Shown: one piece after another, positions 32,158 to 41,463 of the stretch
How the letters are laid out: every line of letters begins with the position of its first letter
Numbering within the stretch: the stretch's first letter is position 1
Assembly (NCBI RefSeq): GCF_030530635.1
Contig: NZ_JAUMUL010000005.1
Coordinates: 1-64,000, forward strand
Direction of reading: 5' to 3'
DNA: 64,000 nt
Origin: Actinomyces sp.
GTDB lineage: Bacteria > Actinomycetota > Actinomycetes > Actinomycetales > Actinomycetaceae
Program-made: the position numbers and the translations under genes
The notes under the pieces: model-generated
What the model saw: only the letters and a program-made list of their open reading frames with translations
Told to the model about the DNA's origin: nothing
Database searches by the model: none

Positions 32158-33906
32158 GTGAAGCCGTTGGATCCCCGCCTCATGCGCTACGCGGCCGCTG
32201 CCCGGCGCTATATCGCCACGACGGCGATCACCGGCGCCCTCACCGCACTGCTCGTCGTCGCCCAGGCCTGGCTGATCTCCCATGCCATCTCTCCCGTCAT
32301 AACCGGGGCCGCGACTGCGTCGGAGGTGCGGGGTACGGCGGCTGCACTGACCGGGGTGGTGATCGCCCGCGCAGTAATGCTGTACGTGCAGGAGTCGCGG
32401 GCCCACCGGGCTGCCATGGACGTGACCGTAGACCTGCGTCGGCAGGTGCTGGATCGTGCCGCCGTTCTGGGGCCGCGCTGGCGCGCGGTCCACGGCGCCG
32501 ACACCGCCACCCTGCTGACGCGCGGCCTGGACGACCTGGAGCCGTACTTCACCCGGTACCTGCCACAACTGCTGCTGGCCGCTACCGTAACTCCGGCCAC
32601 CGGCCTGGTGCTGCTCACGCAGGACCCGCCCTCCGCGATCGCGGTGGCCTGCACGATCCCCCTGATCCCGGTGTTCATGATTCTCATCGGCCGCCTCACC
32701 CAAGCGCACTCCGACGCGCGGTTGCGCACCATGGAGCGGTTGGGCAGTCAGCTGCTGGACCTATTGTCGGGCCTACCCACCCTCAAGGCGCTGGGACGGC
32801 AGGCCGGCCCCGCCCGGCGGGTACGCGAACTGGGCCGCGCCTACAACGCCACCACCATGTCCACGCTGCGGGTGGCCTTCCTGTCGGGGGCGGTGCTGGA
32901 GTTCATCACCACCTTGTCCGTGGCGATCGTCGCCGTCGAGGTCGGTTTTCGGCTGCTGTATGGGCGCATGGATCTGGCCACCGGGCTGCTGGTCATCATG
33001 ATCACCCCGGAGGTCTACCAGCCCCTGCGCCAGGTGGGTTTCCAGTTCCACGCCTCCGCCAATGGTGTGGCGGCCGTCGAGGCGGTCTTCACTGTGCTGG
33101 ACAGGGCGGTGCCGAAGCCGGGTACGACGCCCGCGCCCGACCTGCGTATGGCCCGGATCGTGCTGGAGCAGGTGTCAGTGGCCGCCAGGGGCGCCTGGGC
33201 ACCCGCCGATTTGACTGTCGAGATCCGGCCCGCGCGGGTGGTGGCGCTCACCGGCGCCTCCGGGGCCGGCAAGACCACCGCAGCCCAGCTGCTGCTGGGT
33301 CTGTTAGCCCCCGACCGGGGCACAATCCGGGTCATCGCGGCCGACGGCGAGGCGGTGGACCTGGCCGACGTCGATCCCGCCTCCTGGTGGGAACAGATCG
33401 CCTGGGTGCCGCAGCGCCCTGCAATCGTCCCCGGAACCGTCCTGGGCAATGTGCTCGGCCGGGAGCCCGACACCCGCTCCGGGGCACCCGCTCGGATCCC
33501 ACCCGCCCTGGATGCCGCAGCCGCGGCCACCGGCTTCGATCAGGTTCTCGCCTCTCTGCCCGAGGGGTGGTATACGCGTGTGGGGCAGGGCGGAGTCGGC
33601 CTGTCGGTGGGGCAGCGCCAACGCCTGGCCCTGACCCGGGCGCTGGCCCTTGACGCTCCTTTAGTGCTGCTGGACGAGCCCACCGCCCATTTGGATGCAG
33701 CCGGCCAGGCCCAGGTGCTCGACGCCGTGGCCGCCCTGCGCGCGGCCGGCCGCACTGTTGTGGTGATCGCGCATCGGCGCGCGCTGGTGGCCATGGCCGA
33801 TGACGTGTTCGCGGTCGTCTCCCGCTCCTCCCCCGGGTTGGAGCCGGAAGAATCCGGCTCGGGAGCCACCACCGAGACGCTCGTATTCGCCGGAGGCGAT
33901 CGATGA
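32158..33906 (+). CDS. cydD: Thiol reductant ABC exporter subunit CydD
   Basis: 582 aa, one half of the CydDC heterodimer that exports cysteine or glutathione and is needed to assemble cytochrome bd. Six helices are followed by an ATPase with Walker A TGASGAGKTTAA, the signature LSVGQRQRL (Val in place of the usual Gly of LSGGQ) and Walker B LVLLDEPTAHLD. It starts with GTG at 32158 after TTGGG. The stop overlaps the cydC start (ATGA). Confidence 0.92.
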   Translation: MKPLDPRLMRYAAAARRYIATTAITGALTALLVVAQAWLISHAISPVITGAATASEVRGTAAALTGVVIARAVMLYVQESRAHRAAMDVTVDLRRQVLDRAAVLGPRWRAVHGADTATLLTRGLDDLEPYFTRYLPQLLLAATVTPATGLVLLTQDPPSAIAVACTIPLIPVFMILIGRLTQAHSDARLRTMERLGSQLLDLLSGLPTLKALGRQAGPARRVRELGRAYNATTMSTLRVAFLSGAVLEFITTLSVAIVAVEVGFRLLYGRMDLATGLLVIMITPEVYQPLRQVGFQFHASANGVAAVEAVFTVLDRAVPKPGTTPAPDLRMARIVLEQVSVAARGAWAPADLTVEIRPARVVALTGASGAGKTTAAQLLLGLLAPDRGTIRVIAADGEAVDLADVDPASWWEQIAWVPQRPAIVPGTVLGNVLGREPDTRSGAPARIPPALDAAAAATGFDQVLASLPEGWYTRVGQGGVGLSVGQRQRLALTRALALDAPLVLLDEPTAHLDAAGQAQVLDAVAALRAAGRTVVVIAHRRALVAMADDVFAVVSRSSPGLEPEESGSGATTETLVFAGGDR

Positions 33907-35714
33907 CTGCCGTCCTGACCCGGGCCGAACGCCGCGCCCTGCGGCGCGCCGTCACTCTGCTCGACCTGGATGGCGCCCGGTTCACCGCATCGGTGGCCGT
34001 TGGCGTGCTTGGACTTGCCAGTGCCGTCGCTCTGTCGGCGGTAGCCGCATGGATGATCGCCCGCGCCGCCACTGCATCGGAGGTGGTGGCACTCGGGGTC
34101 GCCCCGGTGGCGGTGCGTCTGTTCGGTATCTCCCGCTCGGTACTGCGCTATGGCGAGCGTCTGCTGTCTCACGACACGGCGTTGCGCGGCATGAGTGCTC
34201 TGCGTACCCGCCTGTACGAGATTCTGGCCTCCGCCCGCACCGACACGATCGCCGGTCTGCGCCGCGGAGACGTCTTGGCCCGGGTGGGGGCCGATGTGGA
34301 TGCCGTCGGAGATCTGGTGGTGCGCTCCCTGCTGCCGATCACGGTCGCCGCCGCGCTGGGAGCGGCCACCAGCGTGGGAGTGGGACTCGTGTATCCCCCG
34401 GCCGGGGCGATCCTGGGGGTCTGCCTGCTGGTCTCGGGCGTGGCCGGCCCATTGGCGACGATCCGAGCCGCCCGTGCCGCCGAAATGGCCCGCCAGGAGC
34501 AGACCACCGACCTGTCCGCCACCGTGATGCACGTCTTGGACGAAGCCGACGAGTTGCGGGTTAGCGGTCGTATGCCCGGCTCGATGGACGCACTGGCCGA
34601 GCTGGAGACGCGGCTGGCACGAACCCGTGACCTGGGCGCCCGGCCGGCGGCGCTCGCCGCCGTCATCGACACCGCCGCCATGGGTATGGCGGTTCTGGGC
34701 AATGTGCTGGTGGGCACTCGGGCAGTCACCGACGGCCGCCTGGCACCGGTGTTGCTGGCGGTGATCGCGCTGGTGCCGCTGAGCGCCTTCGAGGCCTCCG
34801 CCGCACTGGGGCCGGCCTGCGTGCAGCTGGTCACCTCCGCCGGTGCGGCGGTGCGTGTCGTGGCACTGATTGAGGATGCCGAGTCCTCAGCCGCCGCCAC
34901 GCCCATCCCGCGGCCGCTGCCCGCTGTAAGCCCGCACGGGCCGCGTCTACGGGCCCGCGGCCTGGCGGTGGGCTGGCCGGACGGACCGATTCTCGTTGAC
35001 GACGTGGACTTGGACCTGGCCCCGGGCCGCCGCCTGGCGGTCGTGGGCCCGTCCGGAATCGGTAAGACCACCCTGCTGCTCACCCTCGCGGGACTGTTGG
35101 AACCGCGGGGAGGCGAGCTGACCCTGGACGGCGCCCCGCCCTGGAGTGCCGAACGGGCCGAGGCGGCCGGACGCGTCAGCCTGACCGCAGAGGACGCGCA
35201 CATCTTCGATACCACGGTCCTGGAGAACCTGCGTGTGGCCGACGGCTCGCTCACCCCCGAGCGGGCGGAGGACCTTCTGCGCCGCGCCGGACTTGGAGAC
35301 TGGCTGACGCACCTGCCCGATGGCCTGGACACGCGCCTGGGCTCGGATGCGACGACCGTCTCCGGTGGGGAGCGCCGCCGCCTGCTGCTGGCCAGAGCCC
35401 TGGCCGCGCCGGCCCCATTGATGCTGCTGGACGAGCCCGGAGAGCATCTGGATGCCGCCACCGCCGACCGCCTGGTGGGGGACCTCCTGCGTGCCGGCGC
35501 GCCCGGCCTGGCCGAAGCCCGCGGCGTCCTGCTGATCACCCACCGCCTGTCAGCCCTCGGCGAGGCCGATGAGGTACTGGTCCTGGGCCGCCCCGACCGC
35601 CCCATTATCGACGCACCCGCCACCGTCACCCGGCGCGGCTCGCACGGGCATCTGGCCGCCGTCGACCCCGAATACTGCTGGTCCCTCGAGCAGGAGCAGG
35701 AGACTCATGTCTGA
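33903..35714 (+). CDS. cydC: Thiol reductant ABC exporter subunit CydC
   Basis: 603 aa, the second half of the CydDC exporter. It has membrane helices to about 310, then Walker A GPSGIGKTTLLL, signature VSGGERRRLLLARAL and Walker B LMLLDEPGEHLD. The start overlaps cydD by 4 bp and the stop overlaps the following kinase gene, so cydABDC and the kinase read as one operon. Confidence 0.92.
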   Translation: MTAVLTRAERRALRRAVTLLDLDGARFTASVAVGVLGLASAVALSAVAAWMIARAATASEVVALGVAPVAVRLFGISRSVLRYGERLLSHDTALRGMSALRTRLYEILASARTDTIAGLRRGDVLARVGADVDAVGDLVVRSLLPITVAAALGAATSVGVGLVYPPAGAILGVCLLVSGVAGPLATIRAARAAEMARQEQTTDLSATVMHVLDEADELRVSGRMPGSMDALAELETRLARTRDLGARPAALAAVIDTAAMGMAVLGNVLVGTRAVTDGRLAPVLLAVIALVPLSAFEASAALGPACVQLVTSAGAAVRVVALIEDAESSAAATPIPRPLPAVSPHGPRLRARGLAVGWPDGPILVDDVDLDLAPGRRLAVVGPSGIGKTTLLLTLAGLLEPRGGELTLDGAPPWSAERAEAAGRVSLTAEDAHIFDTTVLENLRVADGSLTPERAEDLLRRAGLGDWLTHLPDGLDTRLGSDATTVSGGERRRLLLARALAAPAPLMLLDEPGEHLDAATADRLVGDLLRAGAPGLAEARGVLLITHRLSALGEADEVLVLGRPDRPIIDAPATVTRRGSHGHLAAVDPEYCWSLEQEQETHV

Positions 35715-37527
35715 TACGCCTTCCTACCCCAGCAGCCCCGGCGCCGCGCCGACGGGTGGAACCGTAGGCCTGTTCCGCGCCGCGCTGCGACTGACGAGTT
35801 CGCTGAAGGTCCCGGAGGCCCTGAACCGGCTGGTGGACTCCGCCTGTGCGCTCACCGGCGCCGCCTGGGGGACCATCGCCGTCCCCGGGCCCGCCGATCC
35901 TGCCACCGCCTCCGCATTGACCACCGGCACCGCCACCGCCTCTACGGACGAGCTGGCCACCATGCTGGTAGGCGCGCCCGGCGCCGGTCCGGAGGAGTCC
36001 GGCGTCGTCGTCCGCAACACTCCTTCCCATGACGGCGAACGCTGCGGCGCCATCCTGTCCGCCCCACTACGGGTGCGCGGACAGGTGTATGGGCGCCTGT
36101 TCCTGTGCGACAAGCACGGCGGATTCACCGACGCGGATGTCACCGCGGTGCTCACACTCGCCGAAGCCGCGGCCGTGGCGCTGGAGAACGCCCGTCTGTA
36201 CCGGGAGGCCCGTGACCGGGAGCAGTGGATGGCGGTATCCCAGGAACTGACCACCCTGCTGCTGTCAGGGGCCGATGAGGGAGACGCCCTGACCCTGATC
36301 GCCCACCGTGTACGGGAGGTGGCCCACGCCGATACCTCCGCCCTGGTGCTGCCCAGTGTTGGCAACACCTGGATCTGCGAGATCGCGGACGGGGAGCACG
36401 CCGAGGAGCTGGTGGGCACCTTCTTCCCCCCGGAGGGTCGCGCTCTGAAGACGCTGGCACGCCGAACCGGACTGATCGAGGACTCCCTGGCGGACGCCTG
36501 GGGGGCCTCGGACCTGCTGGTCGAGGAGCTGTCCCAGTTCGGCCCGGCCCTGTACGCACCCATGATCCACCGGGGCCGCGGTGTGGGTGTGATGCTGCTG
36601 CTGCGTGAGCAGGGCGCCGAACGCTTCACCCGGCAGGACCTGGAGATCGCCGAACTGGTGGCCGGGCAGGCGACCATGGCCTTCGAACTGGCGGACGCCC
36701 AGCACGCCGAGGAGATGGCCACGCTCCTAGATGAGCGGGCCCGGATCGGCCGCGATCTGCACGATCTGGCGATCCAACAGCTGTTCGCCACCGGTATGCA
36801 GCTCTCGGCGGCACGCGACCGGTTGCAGGCGGAGGGTGCGGCGTCCGGCACCGACATGTCGGTCGCCTGCCGAGCACTGGATGCCTCCCTGGCGGCGGTG
36901 GACGAATCAGTCCGGCAGATCCGCTCGATCGTGCGCTCCCTGCGAGATCGCGACGAGGACGTCAGCGTGGTGGAGCGGCTGCGACGGGAGGCCTCACTGG
37001 CCCGCACCTCGCTGGGCTTCGCCCCCTCCCTGATACTCACCGTCGATGGGCACGGCCTGGCCCAGGCAGAACGGGATCGAGAGGATGAGCTCATCGGCGT
37101 CATCGACGCCGCAGTCGCACCGGACACCGCTGACGACATCGTCGCCGTGGTGCGGGAGGGACTGTCGAATGTGGCCCGCCACGCCCGCGCCTCCTCGGTG
37201 ACGGTGGATGTGAAGGTGGAGGGTCTGCTCACCTCCCAGCCGCCGGCCGGTCAGGACGGCGCCGCCTCCGGGGATGCCGAACCCTTCCGAGGTCAACCCG
37301 TGGTGGAGGTCGTGTGCCGGGACGACGGCGTGGGCGTGGATCCGACGGTCACGCGCCGCTCGGGGACAGCCAATATGGCCGAACGGGCCCGCCGCCACGG
37401 CGGTAGTTTCGTGATCGGCCCGCGGGCCCGCTCCGACGGCGAACGGCGGGGAACCTGCTTCACCTGGCGGGTGCCGCTGGAGGAGCCGCGGACCGTGCCC
37501 GGGCTTGACCTGAGCCTGGGCGCCTGA
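35707..37527 (+). CDS. GAF-domain sensor histidine kinase (DevS/NarX-like)
   Basis: 606 aa, soluble, no membrane segment. Two GAF-like domains (about 25-175 and 190-345) precede a HisKA_3 domain with phospho-acceptor H352 in IGRDLHDLAIQQLFATGMQL. The ATPase domain has REGLSNVARHARAS (N box) and CRDDGVGVDP (G box). The layout matches DevS/DosT-type oxygen or redox sensors, whose GAF domain may bind haem. It overlaps cydC, so it probably tunes the bd oxidase to oxygen. The likely partner regulator is the convergent gene at 37616-38269. Confidence 0.88.
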   Translation: MSDTPSYPSSPGAAPTGGTVGLFRAALRLTSSLKVPEALNRLVDSACALTGAAWGTIAVPGPADPATASALTTGTATASTDELATMLVGAPGAGPEESGVVVRNTPSHDGERCGAILSAPLRVRGQVYGRLFLCDKHGGFTDADVTAVLTLAEAAAVALENARLYREARDREQWMAVSQELTTLLLSGADEGDALTLIAHRVREVAHADTSALVLPSVGNTWICEIADGEHAEELVGTFFPPEGRALKTLARRTGLIEDSLADAWGASDLLVEELSQFGPALYAPMIHRGRGVGVMLLLREQGAERFTRQDLEIAELVAGQATMAFELADAQHAEEMATLLDERARIGRDLHDLAIQQLFATGMQLSAARDRLQAEGAASGTDMSVACRALDASLAAVDESVRQIRSIVRSLRDRDEDVSVVERLRREASLARTSLGFAPSLILTVDGHGLAQAERDREDELIGVIDAAVAPDTADDIVAVVREGLSNVARHARASSVTVDVKVEGLLTSQPPAGQDGAASGDAEPFRGQPVVEVVCRDDGVGVDPTVTRRSGTANMAERARRHGGSFVIGPRARSDGERRGTCFTWRVPLEEPRTVPGLDLSLGA

Positions 37528-37539
37528 CCACCCAAATCG

Positions 37540-37582
37540 CCGAGATCGGTAGAAGTTACGTGCCGAGATCGGTCGATCTGGC
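37540..37582. repeat. CCGA-RR-TCGG dimer repeat (copy 1)
   Basis: CCGAGATCGG TAGAAGTTAC is followed 23 bp later by CCGAGATCGG TCGATCTGGC. It lies between the convergent ends of the sensor kinase and the NarL-type regulator. It belongs to a five-site family in this window (with 45708, 51676, 55374 and 62009). Confidence 0.75.
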
Positions 37583-37615
37583 AGGGCCTGCCCATGAGCG
37601 GCCCGCAGGCACCCG

Positions 37616-38269
37616 CTACTTGCGCCGCCAGCCGGAGGCGCGCTGCCCGGCCACCCAGGCGGCGACCTGGGTGCGCCGCTGCAGGCCCATCTTGGCCAGC
37701 AGGGAGGTGATGTGGTTCTTGACGGTCTTCTCAGCGACCCCGAGCCGCTCGCCGATCTCCCGGTTGGACAGACCGTCGCCGATGAGTTCGAGTACCTTGC
37801 GCTCGGCATTGGTCAGGTCTGCGGTGGGATCGTCGTGATCCGCGCGACGGCGTGTGACGGTGCGCTCGTCCAGCAGCACCCGCCCGGAGGCGACCGCCCG
37901 CACCACGTCGCTGATCTCGGCGCCGTGGACCGTCTTGAGCAGGTATGCCCTGGCGCCGGCGTCGAGGGACTCGGCCAGTGCCTCGTCGTCGTCAAAGGAG
38001 GTCAGCACAATCGGCAGTGCCTCGGGCACGGACTCGCGCAGGGCCTGCATGAACTCGATACCGGTGCCGTCGGGCAACTGCAGATCTACGAGTACCACGT
38101 CGGGGCGCATGAGTTCTGCCCGGCGGATGGCCTCCGCCTTGGAGCCGGCCTCGGCTACCACATCGAGCCCGTCGGCGCGCTCAATGATCTCGGCGATACC
38201 GCGACGGACGATCTCATGGTCGTCCACGATCATGACGCGGACCGTTTCGGGCGCGGGAGCACTCTGCAT
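37616..38269 (-). CDS. Response regulator, NarL/LuxR family
   Basis: 217 aa. The receiver domain begins VRVMIVDDHEIVRRGIAEII, with phosphorylated D62 in VVLVDLQLPDG and Lys in AYLLKTVHG. The LuxR-type helix-turn-helix is LTNAERKVLELIGDGLSNREI, closing VKNHITSLLAKMGLQRRTQV (about 150-200). It is DevR-like. It faces the DevS-like kinase gene tail to tail, 88 bp apart, so the pair is probably cognate though not co-transcribed. Confidence 0.92.
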   Translation of the reverse strand: MQSAPAPETVRVMIVDDHEIVRRGIAEIIERADGLDVVAEAGSKAEAIRRAELMRPDVVLVDLQLPDGTGIEFMQALRESVPEALPIVLTSFDDDEALAESLDAGARAYLLKTVHGAEISDVVRAVASGRVLLDERTVTRRRADHDDPTADLTNAERKVLELIGDGLSNREIGERLGVAEKTVKNHITSLLAKMGLQRRTQVAAWVAGQRASGWRRK

Positions 38270-38322
38270 AGACCGGAGACTATCAGCAGCGGGGACCTAC
38301 GTCACAGTCAGATACCTATTGT

Positions 38323-39372
38323 TCAGGAACCGGCCCGCAGCGGATGGCGCGGCCGGGTCTGGCAGCGAGGGCAGAACACGTGGCTGCGGCCCCCGATCGT
38401 CTCGGCGCGCAGGAGCGCGCCGCAGCGTCGGCACTCCTGTCCGGCTCGCCCGTAGACGGCCAGGGAGCGGGCGAAGAAGCCGGCGGCGCCGTCGGCGTCC
38501 ACGTACAGGGCGTCGAAGCTGGTGCCGCCCACGGCCAGCGCCCGCTCCATGACCTCGCCGGTGGCCTCCAGCAGGCGGGCGGTCACCCGCGGTCCGAGCG
38601 CCTTGCCCGGACGCAGGCCGTGCACGCGGGCGGCCCACAATCCCTCGTCGGCGTAGATGTTGCCGATGCCGGAGACGATACCCTGGTCGAGAAGCAGAGT
38701 CTTGACGGCCCGGTTGGACCGGCGCAATTTAGCCACGGAGGCGGGACGGTCCAGGTGCGGGTCGAGCAGGTCGCGGGCGATGTGGGTGACATCGGCCGGT
38801 ATCAGTGGGTCGGGACTGCCCGCGCCGCCCGGCGCCCCGTCCGCGGTGGGCACCATGGCGGCCACGCGCAGGCCGCCGAACATGCGCTGATCCACCAGGT
38901 CGAGGGCGGCGCCTCCAGGGGCGTCACCGGGGATGGTGCTCAGGTGCAGGCGCACGCGCAGGTGACGCGGTCGTATACCGGATAGGTCCGCCGTCGGCGG
39001 TGCGGCGGCGGCATGCGGGGCGCGCGTGGCGGTCAGGTCCACGCGGGGCGCATCGGCATTGCCCAGGAATGCGCCGGCATCATCTACGTCAGAGTCCCGG
39101 CCGGCGGCGGTACCGCGCACAAGCAGCTGCCCGCTCATGCCCAGGTGGGCGACCAGTGCGGCTCCGTCGTCGAGCGGCAGCCACAGATACTTGCCGCGGC
39201 GTACCACTGCACTGAAGGTACGGCCGGTCAGCCGCCGCACGAAGGCATCCGCCCCTCCCTCTTGACGCCGCAGCGGACGGGGATCGAAAACCTCCACACG
39301 CGCCACGGCCCGGCCCGTCAAGTGGCGGGCCAATCCGGCGCGGACGGTCTCAACCTCAGGAAGTTCCGGCAT
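38323..39372 (-). CDS. mutM: Formamidopyrimidine-DNA glycosylase
   Basis: 349 aa, removes oxidised purines such as 8-oxoguanine. The N-terminus PELPEVETVRAGL gives the catalytic Pro2 and Glu3. The H2TH region includes GIVSGIGNIYADEGLWAARV, and the C-terminal zinc finger is CRRCGALLRAE...FCPRCQ. It is about 60 residues longer than usual because of a low-complexity insert near 95-150 (RDSDVDDAGAFLGNADA and APHAAAAPPTADLSG). It follows rnc after 6 bp. Confidence 0.94.
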   Translation of the reverse strand: MPELPEVETVRAGLARHLTGRAVARVEVFDPRPLRRQEGGADAFVRRLTGRTFSAVVRRGKYLWLPLDDGAALVAHLGMSGQLLVRGTAAGRDSDVDDAGAFLGNADAPRVDLTATRAPHAAAAPPTADLSGIRPRHLRVRLHLSTIPGDAPGGAALDLVDQRMFGGLRVAAMVPTADGAPGGAGSPDPLIPADVTHIARDLLDPHLDRPASVAKLRRSNRAVKTLLLDQGIVSGIGNIYADEGLWAARVHGLRPGKALGPRVTARLLEATGEVMERALAVGGTSFDALYVDADGAAGFFARSLAVYGRAGQECRRCGALLRAETIGGRSHVFCPRCQTRPRHPLRAGS

Positions 39373-39378
39373 CGGGAT

Positions 39379-40209
39379 TCAGCGGCGCGAGTCCGGTCCG
39401 TCAACCTCCGACTCCGCGCCGGCGGTACCCGCGGCCAGGTCGGCACGCAAGGCTTCGTTGACTCCGGGAAGGTTCAGGCCTCCATCACCGTGGGCGGCCA
39501 GGATGGTGGCATAGGCGGCCTCGGCGGCGGAATGTTCGGCTGCCTTCTTGGAACTGCCGGCCCCTTCGCCACACACCCGACCATCTACGAGTGCACGGGC
39601 GGTGAACACACGCCTGTGGTCCGGGCCGGTGCTGGTCGCCGCATAGGTGGGGTTGCCCAGACCATGGACGGCGGTGAGCTCCTGCAGGCTGGTCTTCCAG
39701 TCCAAACCCGCCCCACGCATGGAGGCGTCGTTGAGGAAGCGGGCCACCAGGCGCTCGACGACGGCTCGCACCGGTTCCAGCCCGGCAGTCAGGTAGGTCG
39801 CGCCGATAAGCGCCTCGACGGTGTCGGACAGGATGGAGTCCTTATCACGGCCGCCGGACAGCGTCTCCCCACGACCGAGCTTGATGAACTCACCCAGGCC
39901 CAGATCTCGGGCGACAGCGGCCAGCGCCGGCTCGGAAACGGTCGCGGCCCGCATCTTGGCCAACTGGCCCTCAGGCAAGTCCGGGTGGGTGCGGTACAGA
40001 TTCTCGGTGACGATGATGCCAAGCACCGAGTCACCCAGGAACTCCAGCCGCTCGTTGGTGGGCAGTCCCCCATGCTCGTGCGCCCAGGAGCGGTGGGTCA
40101 GGGCCAGGTCGAGCAAGTCCGCTTCAATGCGCTCACCCCAGCGGAAGACGAGTGTCTCCACATCCGCGCGCGCCACGGGTGTGCTTCGCTTCTTGCGACG
40201 CGACGCCAT
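39379..40209 (-). CDS. rnc: Ribonuclease III
   Basis: 276 aa. It cleaves double-stranded RNA in rRNA maturation. The signature NERLEFLGDSVLGIIV (E and D metal ligands) is near 54-69, with DTVEALIGATYL downstream. The C-terminal dsRNA-binding domain covers WKTSLQELTAVHG to AAEAAYATILA. An extra tail of about 35 residues ends AESEVDGPDSRR. The start overlaps the yceD stop directly; the L32 gene usually found between them is missing. Confidence 0.95.
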   Translation of the reverse strand: MASRRKKRSTPVARADVETLVFRWGERIEADLLDLALTHRSWAHEHGGLPTNERLEFLGDSVLGIIVTENLYRTHPDLPEGQLAKMRAATVSEPALAAVARDLGLGEFIKLGRGETLSGGRDKDSILSDTVEALIGATYLTAGLEPVRAVVERLVARFLNDASMRGAGLDWKTSLQELTAVHGLGNPTYAATSTGPDHRRVFTARALVDGRVCGEGAGSSKKAAEHSAAEAAYATILAAHGDGGLNLPGVNEALRADLAAGTAGAESEVDGPDSRR

Positions 40210-40811
40210 CAGCGGTCGTCCTCGTCGTCGGTCACCGCCGCGCGCTCCTCGTCCGCGGTCTCAGTCACCTCGGGCAGCAGCGCCGCCAACGCGGACCAGC
40301 GGGGGTCCAGCTGCTCATGGTGGTGATCGGCGGGAAGATCGTCCAGGCGCTGGCCGCACTGCGGGCACAACCCGCCGCAGTCCTCGCGGCACAGCGGCTG
40401 GAAGGGCAGGGCGAGCACTAGGGCATCGCGCAGGGCTGGCTCGAGGTCCAATGAGGCGTCACCAACCACAAACAGCTCATCGGCCTCCTCATCCCCCTCG
40501 GCGGCCTGGGCACGAGCCGCTTCCGCCGTGAAGTAGAGCTCATCGAAGGAGACGATCGTATCGTCTTCCAGGTCACGTAGACAGCGCACACACTGGCCGC
40601 TCAAATGGACGTTGGCACGCCCACGCACCAACACCCCGTTGTCCAGGCTGGTCAGTTCGGCATCCACCACGAGGGGACTGCCCTCGCGGGCGCCGATCAT
40701 TTCGGCGCCGAGATCGGCGGGGGCGGTGATCTCCAGATAGACGTTCTTGATCGCCCCGATCTGCTGTGGCAGATCAACGATGTCGACGACGAGTCCGGCC
40801 GCAGTGGCCAT
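40209..40811 (-). CDS. YceD family protein (DUF177)
   Basis: 200 aa. DUF177 proteins are linked to 23S rRNA maturation and normally precede rpmF. Conserved Cys pairs are CVRCLRD and CREDCGGLCPQCGQRL, likely a zinc site; the C-terminus is acidic. The start is the ATG of MATAAGLVVDIVDLP with GGAGGAAT upstream. In this genome rnc follows with a TGATG overlap instead of rpmF. Confidence 0.9.
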   Translation of the reverse strand: MATAAGLVVDIVDLPQQIGAIKNVYLEITAPADLGAEMIGAREGSPLVVDAELTSLDNGVLVRGRANVHLSGQCVRCLRDLEDDTIVSFDELYFTAEAARAQAAEGDEEADELFVVGDASLDLEPALRDALVLALPFQPLCREDCGGLCPQCGQRLDDLPADHHHEQLDPRWSALAALLPEVTETADEERAAVTDDEDDR

Positions 40812-40872
40812 GGTATTCCTCCTGAATGGTGTGCTGCGGACGTGTAATGTACCCGCGCGTTGAGGGATCAGC

Positions 40873-41463
40873 CTAGCGGCCGCCCCGATTCCAGTTGCGG
40901 GTGGTAGCCGGATCCACGGACCATCCGGCAAAGTGACGGGCGGCCTCCTGACGCTCACGTTCGGCGTCGAGGTTGTCTTCAGCCGCGCCGGCCTTCAGGC
41001 GTTCCGCAAGGGCCTCACGGCCGGCCCGTACCTGTTCGGCGAGCCTGTCTATCTCGGTTTGCAGAGCGGCCAGGGAGCGGTCGGAGTAGTCATCGGCACC
41101 GTGGCGCAGCCGCTCAGCGCGTTCCTCGGCGGTGGAGATGATCGCGTCGGCGCGGTCGTTGGCCATGCGCACGATGTTTTCGCCGGCCACCAGTCGTTCT
41201 GCCTGCTCCTGGGCGTGGGTCAGGATCCGTTGAGATTCCTCACGCCCCTGGGCGAGGACGGCATCGGCATCAGCCACGATCTCCTCAGCCCGACGTACCG
41301 CGGTGGGGACTGCCTGACGGGCGCGATCGATCAACTCGCGGGCGTCCTCACGCGGGACGATAGCGGAAGTACTCATCGGCAGCGAACGGGCGGAGGAGAC
41401 GAGTTCATCGAGTTCGTCGAGAATGCGTAGTAGGTCGTCTCCGGCATCGGCGCGAGTGGTCAC
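40873..41463 (-). CDS. Coiled-coil protein, DivIVA/ATPase-like
   Basis: 196 aa. Almost wholly helical, with heptad-like patterns from 55 to 175 (ARQAVPTAVRRAEEIVADAD and LQTEIDRLAEQVRAGREAL). No membrane segment. Such proteins regularly sit between coaD and yceD in actinobacteria and are annotated as cell-division-initiation or V-type-ATPase-E-like; the function is not known. The start overlaps the coaD stop by 4 bp. Confidence 0.75.
   Translation of the reverse strand: MTTRADAGDDLLRILDELDELVSSARSLPMSTSAIVPREDARELIDRARQAVPTAVRRAEEIVADADAVLAQGREESQRILTHAQEQAERLVAGENIVRMANDRADAIISTAEERAERLRHGADDYSDRSLAALQTEIDRLAEQVRAGREALAERLKAGAAEDNLDAERERQEAARHFAGWSVDPATTRNWNRGGR

Noticed and set aside
34169..35629. 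486-codon open frame opposite cydC
   Set aside because: Ser/Arg/Ala-rich shadow of an ABC exporter gene with all its motifs.
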